In this document: positions 9,140 to 23,100 of the stretch, in pieces
How positions within the stretch are numbered: the stretch's first letter is position 1
How the letters are laid out: each line of letters starts with the position of its first letter
Source: Carallia brachiata
Taxonomy: Eukaryota > Streptophyta > Magnoliopsida > Malpighiales > Rhizophoraceae
Length of the DNA: 64,000 nt
Direction: 5' to 3'
NCBI GenBank assembly: GCA_021464245.1
Contig: JADCRB010000036.1
Coordinates: forward strand, 5,194,372 to 5,258,371
Translations under genes and position numbers: made by a program
The notes under the pieces: model-generated
The model's database searches: none
Seen by the model: the letters and a program-made list of their open reading frames with translations, nothing else
Told to the model about the DNA's origin: nothing

Positions 9140-11822
9140 GGCCATGTAAATCCTTTTCTTCTGTCTTTCACCTCCTTGGTTTTTGGCCAAGTTGGCCATG
9201 TACAACTTGAAGACATTGGTTAGATGCCGAGGTAGGTTTGCAGCAGATACCATATTCCTCCTCTCTGTAACAAATTTTGCTATCGTTGCCTCTATGTAAT
9301 CGTGCTTTGCTTTCTTATTTGTGTACAATTGAGATGGCCCGTGTTCTAGAACATGCTTCTGTCTGTGAACTAAATCTCTTATTTGCAACGTGGGTTGAAG
9401 AATCGTTCAAGAACATGTGCGTTGAGGTCTTTAAGCGGCAGTTTATTAAGTCATTTGCATATTAGACTTCACCAGGATGGCTGGACAGTGATGGATGTTT
9501 TCTCTGCAGCTTTTATGTGAAAGTTCTGTCATTCAGTGCTTTGAATGCTGATACGTTTGGGCAGTTCAGTTAGATCATGCGTTTATTTATCTTGAATGGA
9601 AACTAATATTGACACAGAAGCTATAGTTAAGTCTGAATTTTCTCACTTAGTTTGCTCGTACATGAGTGACCTTGGGTTAGATGTGAATGGTAGAGATACT
9701 TTCTTATTTCTCAAACAGATGTACTGATAGGTAATCTCGGTTATCTCGGTCTACACATTTGCTAGACTTTTATGCGAAAAGAATTCCGGAATAATAGCGG
9801 CTTCACGCCGGAGCTTTCACCAACTCACAACCATTAATGCCACCACTCAACTCTTAAGGCTATTCCAAGTACTGAAATGGGGGTTCTAACCGTGGATAAG
9901 CTATTTTGAGACCATGTCAAAACAAATGTCCTTGTGCGAAGTTCATCTGCCCCTGCCCGACCCTGTGATTGGTTCATCTGTTAAAAAATTAGGCTACGAG
10001 GTCTAACATTCACTTGGACTCCTTGTGTTGCCTTTTTCTCTTTTTCTTGGTCTGCACAAAAGATCCTCTTTGGTGATTGTCTTGGGAGAGATATACCTTT
10101 ATCAAGTTACAAAGCCTTGTTCCGCACTGCATCTTCAGCTGTTTAGACTGTTCTATCCGTCAAGCTTAAAGCCTGCGCGTAACTGTCCTCGAAACATGAA
10201 TTGGGGTCTTGTTATAAAGGTTGGATTTGCGTGAAACGAAACAAACCAAACGTCTGGATTTGAATCTTATCAGTTGTGAATCTAAAAAGAATAGAAAATG
10301 ATGATATAATTTCTATCCATGAGAATTGTAAGGGTTTTAGTTAAGGGTACAAAAGGCATTGCCTCTAACAGTACAGTCCCCCCGGGCCTCGCAGAACATG
10401 CATGTTGTGGCTTCACATAAAATCCACTATTTGATCCTCTATTCCAGCCAAAAAAAAAAAGGTTGAATTCCCAAAAGAAGGAATGAAACAGAACCGGGAA
10501 TCTAGAACTAGAATCCAGGCGCCAAATAGCCTTTCATTTTGCATTCCAAATTCCACTTCAAGAATTACCCCATGTGAAAGGATCAATAAGAAACCGCGGA
10601 TTCATTCATATCACGGCTGTTTGTTTGTTTTTCGGTTTGTTGGTGCCAGCAATTACCATACAACTACAGCTGCTGGTGCGTATTAGCTGCCTTTGTAGGC
10701 CTAACCGTGTCGCCATGTTCGGTAATTAGTTGTTACGAAGATTTTCCCCTACAGATTAAAATGTGCAAGATAACTTCCCAACTCAAACCTTGAAACCACA
10801 TTGCTCGATGGGTTGGACTGGGCCAATCTAAATGACCCCTTTTTTTTTCTGTCGAGTCGCTAGTCTTTTCCGCCTGTACAAAAGACGCAGAACGACATGC
10901 TCCGCGCTCAATCTTTCGATTACCATGAAAGAAATTATCCTGGCTAGCGGAAAAGGCCGCCTGGAGTGCGCATAGAGGCCTCGCCCAGTACTTAATTTTT
11001 CAGTAGTTGGAAACTTCCTAGTATTCAGTCGTACCATCGATTCAGACAATTCTGATAGAGACGATTTTGGCAATAAAAAAACAAGTCAACTATCGAACAG
11101 AATTCATCATCACGAGTCCAGGAACAAAAACGTGAGAAGCAAACAAGTCGTATGAGACACAGCACTAAGACAGCAGGGATAAAACACACATGACGGTGCT
11201 TTCCTTTATTTCTTTCTATTCTTTGTTTTTTTTTTCTTTCATCCGAATAAGTCTGAGGAAGAAAAAGAATAAAAATTGTCACACAACTCAGAAGTCGGAA
11301 CATAAGCTACAACTGCACCTCGGGTGGCAAACAATATCTATTCCCTGACAGTTTTTGATCGGGATTGTGGTACCGCAATCAAGGCTTGATTAATCTAGAT
11401 GCCAAAATTCAAGAATTTAATTAAGCAGAACACTTTGTAAATGGTAATTATTTCTTGCATGCAATGATTGGAGGAGGAAGTAAAAGAGAAGTCCTCGGCT
11501 AAAATATAACAAAGAATTGCTAAGTAAATATTAATAATCAAATAATGCGAAAATGTGAGGAAAATATCTATAACAAGGTGTTTTTATAAGTTATAGCAAC
11601 ATTTCACTTATCAAGAAACAAAATTTCTAAGCAACATTCTTTTCGTTCATAATTTGGTTTAAGATATGCATCCAGGGCTGACAAACTTGTGGATATTGCG
11701 TAAAACACTTTCATGACGTGGCCCTGACGAAGAGCCAAGGCGAGCAGTGTTGTTCTATGCCAGTGTCTAAAGCAAGTTAGGAGCCATGCTAGCTTTCTAT
11801 TCCTTTATCATCACTTCTACCA
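9140..11822. other. Intergenic between psb28 and MUR3
   Basis: The first several hundred bases should hold the psb28 3' UTR, and the part up to 11822 the MUR3 3' UTR. The base composition is less AT-extreme than later intergenic DNA. I see no conserved coding region, tRNA or transposon with clear ends. Confidence 0.4.
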
Positions 11823-13562
11823 TTATGCCTGATGTCTCTGCTCATTCTTCCAGGAATTTTTTGCAGCTTCTGCTGACAAACCACCGGAATCACCCTCGCC
11901 ATCCTTTGGTTTTGAGAAGAAAGGATCCCATTCATGAGCCCCAACCTCGCGCTGTCCCTCCTCTAACAACGCATATTTCCAACTGTTCTCCTCCACAAAA
12001 TTATCATATTCTGTACGCCCTTGAATAATGTTCCTCCTCAATCTTGTTACTTTGTCAATGACTGCCTGTACAGCAACATCAAAAGCATCTTTGAGTGTCT
12101 CCAATTTACTGCGAGGATCTGCATATATAAGCCCTGGAATGAGACTTATAACCTTCTCTCTCATTATCTTCACCTGCTCAGGAGAAATCTGACTAAGACG
12201 TTCCTCTATGCTAACATTTCTTTTGCGGATATCATCCTCTGGAATGAACACGGAGTAAGTAGTATAATCCTTTGGAAGATGCCAAGTATACTGTGTGTAT
12301 GCTGATCCAGGATGGAAGAAGACAGGAATGCAACCTGCTAACATCGAGTCAAAAGCTGACCTCCGGGTGTATGAATCACCCTGAGGTTGCAAGCAGAAAA
12401 GTGAGGTTTGAAACATCTGCATTATGCTGCTTGGAGAATGACACTTACTCTCTCCAAAATCACATTCCAAAAGCTTGCAAACCTTTGAACTCTTGCACTG
12501 GTGGATGATTTGCCCTCTAATTGACTTCAGATTACCAGGTCGTGGTGCCCCAGCAAAAGAAAACAGCCATTTCCTGTCTAGTTTCCTCATCCGGTCTTGC
12601 CAGAGAAATACATCAGCATCCTTCGCAGGATGGAAGTAGGTTGGGTAAGGAATGCCAAAATCATTTGCATTCCATGGACTTGATTCAACCACAAGCATTG
12701 ACATATTTTTTGCAGCGGGCAAAAACAGAAGTTTATTGCCCCAATCTGATTCTTCGTCTGATAGTCTCCTGAAATCCCAAGTTATCCTCCCTGCCACCAG
12801 AAAATGATCCCTGCCATCCATTATCCCCCACTCTGGCCTCTTCATAAGCCAGTCAACCAAATCAAGGGAAGCAGCATCCCTTCTAGAAATGTTATACCCC
12901 CAAAGATACCTTGCAATATCAAAACCAGCATAAAAGGGCACAAAAATTGCTGCAGCAATGGAAGAATCATTTGTCAAACATTCATACTGCTTCATCCTGT
13001 TACTGAATATCACATCCACTGCGAACTGATTTGTAGCATACCACCCTTCGTTCGAGAAGACCCCTTCAACATTCTCCAACGGAGGTCCCATCCCAGCATT
13101 ACTGGTGAACTTACACATATTGGTCCAAAGACTCAAACTTTTACACTCCTTCAACATATCCTCATTAAACCTAGAAGGCAAGTCGTGGACATAGATGTAC
13201 TTCCCTCCACACGGATCACTCTTGTTCTCTATGGTTCTCAAAGCTCTCATAAATGGGAAATTATCCATCTTTTCTCTACCACTACTGCTGCTATTGGGTT
13301 TAGTTTTTTGAGGGTTTTTCGCTAAACGGGCATCGGTAGCAAGGGAAGGGATTTTCGAGTCAACAACTAGTGGATTTGATTCTAGTTTTGGAGATTCATC
13401 AACAGAACTACTTCCTCCTAGCACAACAAAATGAAAATATAATAACAGAATCCAAAAGAACACAGATAGTGAGGCCAATAAACAAAGGCGGCTATTTTGG
13501 TTTTTTCCAGAACCCTTCTCCATTTGCTCTAGAGAGGCTCCTGCCGCAGAGCGGCGTCTCAT
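11823..13562 (-). CDS. MUR3: Xyloglucan galactosyltransferase MUR3/KATAMARI1 (GT47)
   Basis: This Golgi type II membrane enzyme adds galactose to the xyloglucan side chain. In the plant family it acts on a specific xylose position and also affects endomembrane organisation. The 579-residue intronless ORF starts at the ATG at 13562. A short basic N-terminus is followed by one membrane anchor (residues about 26-49), a variable Ser/Pro-rich stem to about 116, then the exostosin-type GT47 domain. That domain opens with [13 protein letters not shown] and contains [89 protein letters not shown] and [11 protein letters not shown]. The order and spacing match Arabidopsis MUR3 closely; no lesion is seen. 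It lies next to NDUFA9, as in Arabidopsis (At2g20370 and At2g20360). Confidence 0.96.
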   Translation of the reverse strand: MRRRSAAGASLEQMEKGSGKNQNSRLCLLASLSVFFWILLLYFHFVVLGGSSSVDESPKLESNPLVVDSKIPSLATDARLAKNPQKTKPNSSSSGREKMDNFPFMRALRTIENKSDPCGGKYIYVHDLPSRFNEDMLKECKSLSLWTNMCKFTSNAGMGPPLENVEGVFSNEGWYATNQFAVDVIFSNRMKQYECLTNDSSIAAAIFVPFYAGFDIARYLWGYNISRRDAASLDLVDWLMKRPEWGIMDGRDHFLVAGRITWDFRRLSDEESDWGNKLLFLPAAKNMSMLVVESSPWNANDFGIPYPTYFHPAKDADVFLWQDRMRKLDRKWLFSFAGAPRPGNLKSIRGQIIHQCKSSKVCKLLECDFGESKCHSPSSIMQMFQTSLFCLQPQGDSYTRRSAFDSMLAGCIPVFFHPGSAYTQYTWHLPKDYTTYSVFIPEDDIRKRNVSIEERLSQISPEQVKIMREKVISLIPGLIYADPRSKLETLKDAFDVAVQAVIDKVTRLRRNIIQGRTEYDNFVEENSWKYALLEEGQREVGAHEWDPFFSKPKDGEGDSGGLSAEAAKNSWKNEQRHQA

Positions 13563-14050
13563 CACAACCCAAAATTCAAATCAAGCACCAAGCTAATTCC
13601 ATACCCTACAAACCCAGTTCCCAAAATGAAGTCTTTCAATCAAACAGCAACAAAAAAATCTGAGCTTTCAAAGTAGAAACCAAGATCCTAACAGGTTTCA
13701 GCGCTCCAGGTGCGATTTCAAGAACAAAAATATCGCAACAAATTGCTAAGCGAATAAAGAACCGAAATTTCAGGAATCTTGTGAAGTAAAATCAATGAAC
13801 GAAAGGGCGCAAATCAAGAAAATAGCAATAATCTGTTACGGATTTTTAGCAGAAAGATCAATGACAAAATGGGAAAATTTTTTTGATAAAGTGAAACGTA
13901 ACAGCTGATTCAAAAGATAACAAAAATTCTCTCCGGGAGAGAGAGAGAGAGAGAGAGAAAGAAGAAAGCTTACAGTTACCAGAAATTACATTTGCAGAGA
14001 AAAAATGGAGGAGAGAGCTGTGAAATGCTAACTGGACGCGCAAAATATGA
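13563..14050 (-). promoter_or_regulatory. MUR3 5' leader and promoter-proximal DNA
   Basis: This sequence directly upstream of MUR3 carries a (GA/CT) tract at 13937-13960, common in plant leaders. CTGTAAGC near 13970 on the minus strand could be a 5' UTR donor site. No exact transcription start can be placed. Confidence 0.35.
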
Positions 14051-15214
14051 GAACAAGAACGACGATGATGACAAAATATGTCGGAACGTGTCTGTTGTCG
14101 GTAGCCGGTGGGATTGTGCCACGTGGAATGAAGCTCAAGTTTTTCTTTTATTTTTTAAAAATTTTTATTTTGAGTCTTCTGTTAACTAAGTGTAACTTAC
14201 TTCTAATATTATACCACATAATAAGTGAAATTTATTTAAATAAAAAAATTAAAAATAATATTATAATAATATTAAACTATAAGTTAATTTTATTCATAAA
14301 AAATAATAAAATTAACAAATATCTATTTTTTTTATCTTTCTGTTTTTTTTTGTTTCTTTATATTTTCAACCTGACGAGCTGGATCTAAAATTGCTGCTTC
14401 CTCGGCTCCATGGCGCGAGATTTTAGGTGTACGTTTTTATTGAGGGATATAATAAATACGTAATTAAATTAATATTATTTAACAATTTATTTATTTTTTA
14501 TAAATTTAATACACTAATTATAATTTAATAATTTAAATTATTACATAATTACTGCACTGCTATAGATGCGTGCCCAAAAATTTTTATGTATCATGAGTTA
14601 TGACTTCCTGTAATTGCGTTGCACGGTGGGTTGGTTTGGTTCATTTTCTAGAGAGAGAGAACAAAAACGTTTGTGAATTGTCTTCTTTCAATGAAAGAAG
14701 GGCGACAAGGGCGTTGGATCGGGCACTTTCATGCAAGTTTTCAACCAGGTCATGGTGATTTAGATTTAGGAATGATTAAGCGCTTGTAATCGTATTTAAC
14801 GGTGATTTGTATAGCGGAATTAATTAACCTTGATTTTTTTTCCCCTTAAATTTCGCTGGATAGATGGAATTCACCGGGTGGGCACAAAGTTTGGGACCTG
14901 ACGTGGGGTCAGGATTTGAGGATGATTCCAATCTGTGGAACCTTCATTTCAGTGCAAAGCTTCATTATTTTTCCATTTTGATAATATTTGTTTGTACAGA
15001 TAAAAAATAAATGACTAAAATTAAACTGCTTTGTTAAAAACAAATAAAATTAATAAGCATAAATGTACTTAACATATATTACAGATGTTATCGAGGCGCC
15101 ATCAGGCATCAGGGACGTGATGGGTGGCGTCCTGGGAACTGTGTTCATGTATCTGTGCCAAACGCCAACCCCAATCGCGTGGATAGCCCTGAAGCAAGGC
15201 AACTGCTATTTAAC
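14051..15214. other. AT-rich intergenic DNA
   Basis: Low-complexity AT-rich stretches at 14200-14340 and 14450-14560 share motifs such as AATAATATTAAA with 17900-18010. These look like decayed MITEs without clear ends. No gene is seen. Confidence 0.35.
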
Positions 15215-15716
15215 GGGATAAAGATTTTTTTAGTCCTAAACCTTTAGGTTTTTTTACGTTTGAGTCCTAAACCTTTTTGACATTTCATTTGAGTCCTAAA
15301 CTTTTTGATTTTCTACTAAATTAGTCCCTCTGTTTAACAAAAGTGATCAATCTATTAAAAAATAATTTTAACTTTACACAAAAACTTATTTAAAAAAGAT
15401 TAAATATATGAATTGAATGTCTTTTTTATAAAAAATTATGCATGTTGCCTATTTAATTCGTATATTTGTTGATTAAAAAAATATTTAATATACATATTTT
15501 GTTGATGAAAAAAATATTTAACTCATGTATTTAAGCTTTTTTAAATGATTTTTATTAAATTAAACTCACTTATTAATAGATTGACTACTTTTCGTAATTT
15601 AAAGGACTGATATAGTAAAAAATTAAAAGATTTAGGACTCAAATGAAATGTTAAAAAGGTTTAGGACTCAAACGTAAAAAAATCTAAAGGTTTAGGACTT
15701 TAAAAATATTTATCCC
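15215..15716. mobile_element. MITE with ~140-bp inverted repeats, 10-bp target duplication
   Basis: This 502-bp element begins GGGATAAA and ends TTTATCCC. Its first ~140 bases, including the repeated phrase GAGTCCTAAACC, match the reverse complement of its last ~140 bases with few differences. It is flanked by a perfect 10-bp duplication GCTATTTAAC (15205-15214, 15717-15726). Long terminal inverted repeats and 9-11 bp duplications suggest a Mutator-like non-autonomous element. A structurally similar copy lies at 57286-57776. Confidence 0.88.
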
Positions 15717-16301
15717 GCTATTTAACTCACTCATCTCACACATAATTTTATGTTAATTTTTCTCTCGAAAAGTATTTATGCACAAATAAATGTTCGGTGT
15801 ATACGGCAACAAACAAGAAACATTTCTTGGTAGATAAAAAGATCAATTAGACTGTGAATTATACAAAATAATTCGCACTCTATTTTCCTATAAATTAGTG
15901 AACTGTTGACGGACTATTTGAGTTTAGATGCTTCAAGCAACAATTACATCTATTCCTCATATAGCATCAATTACATCGTTCAGTTACATCCATTCGATAA
16001 ATTGAGGCGTCAATAATATTAATTATTGTCTTTTATGCAGTGAATTTCAAAAAAGATAAAATTATATAGTTATATTTAAATAATAATTAATAATAACTCA
16101 ATCACATATAATAATATCTGACACTTTACTTTTTTTAAAATAAATTTAATCATCAAAAGATTAATACTATTTTGTTATTATTTTACAATTATTTCTATAA
16201 AGTTTTTAAGGGGTTCCACGTCTTGAAATTAATCAGGCCGATCGTGGACCACTGGAATTTTTTCCTTTTCTTTTTTTTAGGTGAAACGAGCACTAGAATT
16301 T

Positions 16302-16586
16302 TAGGGTCTATTTGTTTACTGTAAAATAATTTACATTTGTAAAATATTTACAAGAAAAAATATTAACAGTAAAAATAATGATTTTCTTTTATTACTTACT
16401 TATAGTACAGTTTGTATTTTTCCTAAAAATAATTTCAACTCTGCAAAAGGAGAAGTTATTTTACCTGAAAATTTGAAAATTTTTCCTAAATTTTGCCTAT
16501 GTAAAATATTTTCCGCGAAACAAACACCAAAAAACTTCTAAAATTTTTTCTTATAAAATGTTTTATAGAAAACAAACACACCCTTA
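16302..16586. mobile_element. MITE, TAGGGT...AAACAAACACACCCTTA type
   Basis: The left end TAGGGTCTATTTGTTT and the right end AAACAAACACACCCTTA are inverted relatives. The interior carries repeated TAAAATATTTTAC/CCGAAA-like motifs typical of a common plant MITE class. No clear target duplication was found, so the exact borders are uncertain. A more decayed relative may lie at about 54930-55170. Confidence 0.5.
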
Positions 16587-17569
16587 AGATACCCAAGCTT
16601 TCATGTTTTAAAGTTCCCTCCACCTGGACCATGACTGGATTAAATTGCCCATCTCTCATATTTTATTTCATGATTGCTGATAAGTTAAGACGATTATTTA
16701 CACATACCGTGATAACAGTCTAAAATAGGAATGCAGAATGCGCCTGGACCATTCAGACTGCGCCAACTTTTGCTTTTATCAACTTTTGCTTTTATCCATT
16801 TATCAACGTAATCTTGTAAAGTAATCTTGTCCTTTTCTCCTCTAATCGTCCAATATAAATTATGAGCTACCACGCAACCACCTTTACCTTTTTTAATCAT
16901 TTGTAATAAAGTTTGGGGATAAATAAGTATATATTTTAGGGTTTATATTGGTAATTTAGATTTAAAATTATACAGACACATCTCTCTCTTAATCAATGTA
17001 TTGAATGCTTAGACTGAGAATTAAGTATTAAGTAGTATTATAAATTTTAAATTTAATAATTATTATTATTTCTAACAGTAAAATTACATTTGATTTCATC
17101 GAATTGTGAGTCCTTCCCTAAAAGAGTTCGTTGAATGGGGGATGCAATGGTCCGATAAAGCCAACCTCATTCAATAAGTGCGATAACTGACACACTTATA
17201 ATGTACATTTTTTGTTGTTCAAAAAAACATTACTCTTTTAAGATATAATAAGTTTAAGTTGAAAAAATAATTTTTATTGAGTAAAAATATGAATAAAACT
17301 ATGTGGATTTAATCTTTGTCAGAGGTTATTCTGACATCTTTTTTTTTTTTCCCTTCATGCACACTGATGCTATTTTTCGTCTTAAATCAAAAGCTAATTT
17401 TTACTATTAAATTATTTATAACATTTACCTTCCCGCTTTGAATAATTACACCAGTGCTTACTTTTGACGTAATAGCGGCAAATAATCTAAAGGTGGAAAG
17501 TTATCTCCCAATCCCCCAAAGTTGGAATCTTAAGTGACGTTCATAAGACCGTCAAAAAGAACAAAGTGC

Positions 17570-17688
17570 AAAGTTTGCCAAAAAAACAAAAAAAAAAAAG
17601 AAAAGAAAAGTTTGCCAAGTTAGAAAGACATTAGTTAATACAAAAAAACAAAAAACAAAACGAAGAAGAAGAAAAGACATTAGTTAAT
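17570..17688 (+). mobile_element. Two adjacent tail-only retroposition scars
   Basis: A 26-base A-rich insert (17581-17606) lies between copies of AAAGTTTGCCA (17570-17580, 17607-17617). Directly after it, a 33-base A-rich insert (17640-17672) lies between copies of AAAGACATTAGTTAAT (17624-17639, 17673-17688). Direct repeats around an A-rich core are the hallmark of target-primed retroposition. Confidence 0.65.
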
Positions 17689-19123
17689 GCAAAGCTGTCA
17701 GTTGAAAATTCCGAAGAAATAATCTTTTATGACATTAATGCTTCATTAGCTACCGCTGTATGCTTTCGTCAATTTCTGCCAACTTGACTTTTTTTAATTG
17801 ACCATTGGAATGGGACAAATTAGTCCAGAAATTGGCAAAGTCATTACTCTATTTAAAGATTTTTTTTTAATTTTTTTTAATAGGCATAAATTATTCATAA
17901 TTTTATATTATATAATAAATAAAATATATTTAAATTAAAAAAATTAAAAATAATATTTAAATAATATTAAATTATAAATTAATTTTACTCAAAAAAAATA
18001 AAGTAAAACTAATAAGCACATATTTTACAAGCCAATTTCTAATTTTTGGCATGAAACTAAAAATTTTTTGCGCACCAAAATTTAGCCCTTTTCAATTATG
18101 GAAAATAACTCGTGAATCCTATAAATGAGATCAAATTGATATAATTTATTAAATAATTAAATTAAAAAATATAAATATAAATAAGTTATTATATACTGTC
18201 AACTATATTAAATATCTACTTTAATCTTCCTACTCTACATTCACTTTGTCTCTTCTTTCCATTATTAAGAAGATGCAATGTGGCGACCACTCCAACAAAC
18301 AGAGAAGTCAAACAACAAAAAGAGAGACCCTTACCTCAAACAGGCATTTGTACTATCTTTAAGGTCTCCCAAAACCCTTTGCCGATACAAGGGAATGTCT
18401 TACATCTAGTAAAATACCTGGTTTTGGCTGATTATTTGGTGGAGTTTGATACCACAGGTCAAGCGAATATGCTAGAGGCCGGCATTTGGGAATAAAATTA
18501 AGCAAGTCGGGGACTTTGGACCTTGAGCAGGTCACGATGACATTTTACCTGCCAAGTAAGTTGTATTTCAATGCGGCAGTCCTTAGAGACTATTGGATTA
18601 ATTAACCCCAAACAAAGTACTTAGACAAAGAGAAGAATGGTCCATTGCAGGTCAGGACGTAGGAGTGGTGATGCCTCAATAAATATAACCATTCTTTGCC
18701 TCGGTTGTTGTGAGTTCAACTAACATACAGAAGGGCCATACATGTAGGGAAGGTTGCGGCCGGAGACAGAGAGCCCCATATATACTATTAATGCCGAGGG
18801 CAAGAGTGGGGCAGCCAATGAGCTTACTGGAAAACAATTTTGTGGATCTGATGCATACTTTGTGCTTGCCACCGCACAGCAATCAGATACATGAAAAGAT
18901 GGTTATTTAATTGGACGATTTTGTTCCTTCTCTACACAAAGCGAGATTGCGCTTTGAATACACATACATCAAAGAGTAAGAATAAGACAGTATTGGTAGG
19001 TAGAACTGTTCATAAACTGTCTAATTCGTCAAAAATCATTCAATCTGAACCATTTTTACCTGTATCTACCAAAACCGTCAAGAAAAAAATCGATTACGAT
19101 TTTTATTTTTCCAAAACCACCAA

Positions 19124-19190
19124 AGACGGATTGGTTGTAATTTTAAAATTTTAAAAAGACGGATTGGTTGTAGTTTTAAAATTTTAAAAA
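19124..19190. repeat. Tandem duplication, 33-bp unit, two copies
   Basis: The phrase GACGGATTGGTTGTA followed by TTTTAAAATTTTAAAAA occurs at 19125 and again at 19158 with one base different. Confidence 0.8.
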
Positions 19191-19217
19191 CCACGGTTAA
19201 CTGACCCAATCCGCCCT

Positions 19218-19241
19218 TATATATATATATATATATATATA
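19218..19241. repeat. (AT)n microsatellite
   Basis: An uninterrupted run of AT dinucleotides lies in intergenic DNA downstream of NDUFA9. Confidence 0.9.
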
Positions 19242-20135
19242 TTATGCATATAAAATATGGTTTAACTTGACCGAGGCTGCCGTTTGGTACCATGAACATG
19301 ATCATTATGGGTGAGACGCTTGATTGAATTTCGCCTAAGGGACTATTGAAATGCAAGCCCATAGTTGTTTGGAACAAGGAAATCTCACCATGGTTCATAC
19401 GCCCCACCGTATTTTACCTTCTCATTAGTGATTAAACCCTGTGGGCTCTAAGCTTCATAAAAGGGCTCCATCAGTTGAGAAAGCACGAATTCAATTTCTT
19501 CTTTCCCCTATGGTTTGATTGACCGCTCGCTGTTACTCAGTTTCACTCCATCTAGAATCGCCTTACATACTTTAAAGTTCGCCTATAAACAAAAATACAC
19601 ATAAAATCAACCACGAGCTTCGTAGAAAGAAGACAATGATTCAAACTCCAAAGACTGGATTGAGCGAACATACTAACAAAAAGCTTAGTGAAAAGTGGGG
19701 AAAATGCGAAATAGTTTCCTCCCGTGATGTAAAACCCCGGCTACTAAAAGCCGTACAATCATCCCATATATTCTTTTCAAAATACAAAAAATGCACATCA
19801 TTCTGGCCGAGTATTTTTCAGCGGAAAATAGTTATTCTTCAGAAATCTATGACAATGTCAACAGGGCTACAAACTTATTAGTAATTCTGTGAAACTCTAC
19901 GGAAGGTACAGTTGCAATTTGAACGACTTATCAACAAATATCCCAATTGTTGGCATGGTTATTGAGCTTAATGAGGTGATTGCCACCATCTTGAACAAGA
20001 GAAAGGAAAGCAATGTGCCCTAGCATAATTCTGTGCTCCCAAAAAAAACAAAAGAAAGGGCATTGGCTGCATACTGCAGTGTTTCAAAATAGGTAGCAGC
20101 CCACAAAACTATGGAAATGAAAGATCCAAAGAACC

Positions 20136-23100
20136 TTATGGAAAAGAATCTGGGGACACCCTTTCACTGATCGTCGAACCAAATTGTGGGCCACCCTTAC
20201 GATATTGTACAAGAAACTCAACTGGATATCCCTTCAGTTTATGTGGCTCAATTCCAAGATCATGGAACTTTAGAGCTGCAAACCCAGGTCAAGGCAAGGA
20301 ACATAAATGAGTAAAAAAAAAAAAAGTAAAAGGCAGTAAAGGAACAAATTCTTGACCCCTTGGTTCACTGAACTAACCATTTTCTGACACAACAGTGTCC
20401 ATAGTAAGAGCATTGATCTCATCCAGATTGAAGATGTTGGGAGCAGGTAACGGGAATGGAACCTTTTTCAGTAATATTTCTCGTGGCGTTGCCAGTGCCT
20501 GAAACCAAGCAAGCACCAAGTTACAGGTGAATTAGAATATCTGTATCCAAAAGGAATCAATGGAGGAACATGTCCAAGTAAACTTTTTTTTTTTTTTTGA
20601 GAAAAAGTAAACTTGATTACTAGCAAAAGTGATGAGATTTGTGCATGTAAGTGATATGCCTATGCACTTTCTTTGAGGGAAAATTGATTTTTTTTACCAA
20701 AAATATGACCACTATTTACCTTTGCTATGGGGAATGGAACTTTCACATAGCGAGGCCATTCACGAATTGTATCAAACATGAGCTCTGCCTGCAGTAAACA
20801 CAGACCTCAGTGTTTTCACCAAACACTGGAACTAAAGCAAGTGGAAAAATAGTTACCAGTTCATGCACAGTAAAAATCTCCGGCCCACCAAGCTCATAAA
20901 TTTGTCCCATGCTGGTTCCGTCATCCTTCAGGGCTGCAACAATTGCAGCAGCAACATCAACAACATATACGGGTTGGATTCTGCAATGATAACACAGTTA
21001 GGGAAATATCCACGAAAAGATCAAAGGTCCCATTTTTTGCACAAACAATTGATATGCTAAAGTCTTACTTGGTGGATCCATCTCCAATAAGGGGAAGAAA
21101 GGAATAATTTTTCACAAATTGAGCCCAGCGGTTCATGATCCGATCCTCTGTACCAATAATCACAGCAGGTCTCATGACTGTGGCCTATAGAATTGCATGG
21201 TAAAAAGTTGGCTTTTTAGTGAAATTTGGATTATAATATGCAGTACTTTCCAAGCTCATAGCACACGGAAACTACAAATCTACCTCGGGTATTTCTCTCA
21301 ATACGGCTTCTTCTCCAGCAGCTTTAGTTGTAAGGAATCTTGATGGAGATGATGGAGATGCTCCTAAACATGAAACATGAATAAATTTCATGATACCTCC
21401 ATGCTCTTTGGCAATCTGCAAGTGGAAAAAAAAGGGGTTAGGAACAGAATATCAAAAAGCAACAATAAATAACAGATTACGCTTGTCTGAATCATTTGAT
21501 GAAGAAGCAAACTTACAAGACACAAATTACCATTGTATTGTTTCCATTTAGATTAATGCATCATATGGCAAAATTTGAATAGGTATGAATCACCAAAACC
21601 TCCTATATGGATAATCTCCTTTTGAATCCTCTGCCATGTCTTCCTTGTCAAACACATTTTGAAACACTTAAGCAGCAGAACATCATTCTGGTTATCCAGA
21701 TAGGCATTACCTCCCCCAAGGCCATGGTTGTGTAAATGTCCTATGAAGATTGTCAATCTGCATCTAATGGAAAGATAACCACCTTCACTTAATCTAATGC
21801 GGAGATTGAATTACAAATGTACTGGTGCCAGCATACCGAAAAACCTATGCTAAAGAATAGTAGGTAGTGATATGAATGACCAGAGTTTCCTACATTGACG
21901 AGCTACTTCTAAAATCCTCTTCCATGTCCTCCTTGTAAAATTCATTTTGAATCACTTAAACAACAGATAATCATTCCAAATGTCCTTCAAAGTTTGTCAT
22001 CCCGACTCTCAATAACGTGATATCCTACTTCATTCAGACTCTTGTATTTTTTACATGAAAACATAAGGCCAAAGGAAGTCACATACATCCAATTCCTCTA
22101 ATACCATAACAATGTTTAAACTTTTGCTACCAGTCTGCAATCCACAACCGGACTAATCTGGATATAAACTTTGGCGCATAGCTAACAAATATTAACAACA
22201 CATTAACATACTAAATGAGCTAGAAAATAGACGAACAGCTTCATGCTGCATAGAAATTGCAGAGTCAGTTAAAATGGTCCAAAAAGCACAACCAGCTAAG
22301 AGCAAAGTGCTGTCAACCATGCAAGCAATTTGCACCAATATTCTATAGATCAAAACCTGAATAGAGCTCATAAAGAAGCTAGAAAATATCATACCAATAA
22401 TAAGACAAGGATGGCCTTAGGTTTACATTAGAAAAGCTGAACAAATCGAGAAAATATGCAGGTGAGAGACTATGAAAACATGGGCAAAGAAAGCAACTGA
22501 TGGAACCACATTTCCTTTGAACTTGTTGAAAACAATGTTTGCTCAAACCCACATTCAAGATAAACAAAATGACAATGAAGCATATAAACATTTTCCATGA
22601 TCACAGAAGCATCAAGATCCTACCATTGCAAGTTTTTCGGCCATCCCATTGTTCACTTCCTCAAAGTTGTAGTTTCTTGTCTCGTATTCCCTTCCTGCCA
22701 AAAAGGAATTGTAAATTAATTTGCAGAAATTTGAAAATTTGAAAGCTGTAATAAGTCACAAGGGAAGGAACGTACCTATAAGATTAATAACGACATTGGC
22801 CTTTGCCATCACAGCCTTGACTGAATTTTCATCTCTGGGGTTGTATTTCATTGGTACTATCTGAGCATTTAACATATGAAAGCTTTTATATCGCAAGAAT
22901 GACAAGCAACAAATAGCAAAACTGCACGAGTCAGGTCATTTAGCAAGCTCGAATACAGTAAACTGTTCTACCTGACCCAAATCACCCATTAACTTGAGGT
23001 GGCGGGGAGAATCTTCGGACCCTCTGAAAGGAACCAATACTTGGGAACCCATTTTAGCTGGAACAGAAATTGAAATATCAGAAAAATAAGCACCACAGAC

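Larger units (their letters stand above)
16600..20135. other. Intergenic between MUR3 and NDUFA9
   Basis: Mostly AT-rich DNA with no supported gene. It contains two tail-only insertions (17581-17606, 17640-17672), AT-rich decayed repeats at 17860-18020, a 33-bp tandem duplication at 19124-19190 and an (AT) microsatellite near 19218-19241. The last few hundred bases should include the NDUFA9 3' UTR. Confidence 0.4.

Noticed and set aside
16694..16900. 68-codon minus-strand frame
   Set aside because: Includes a local repeat (KAKVDKSKSW region), no splice partners and no recognisable domain.
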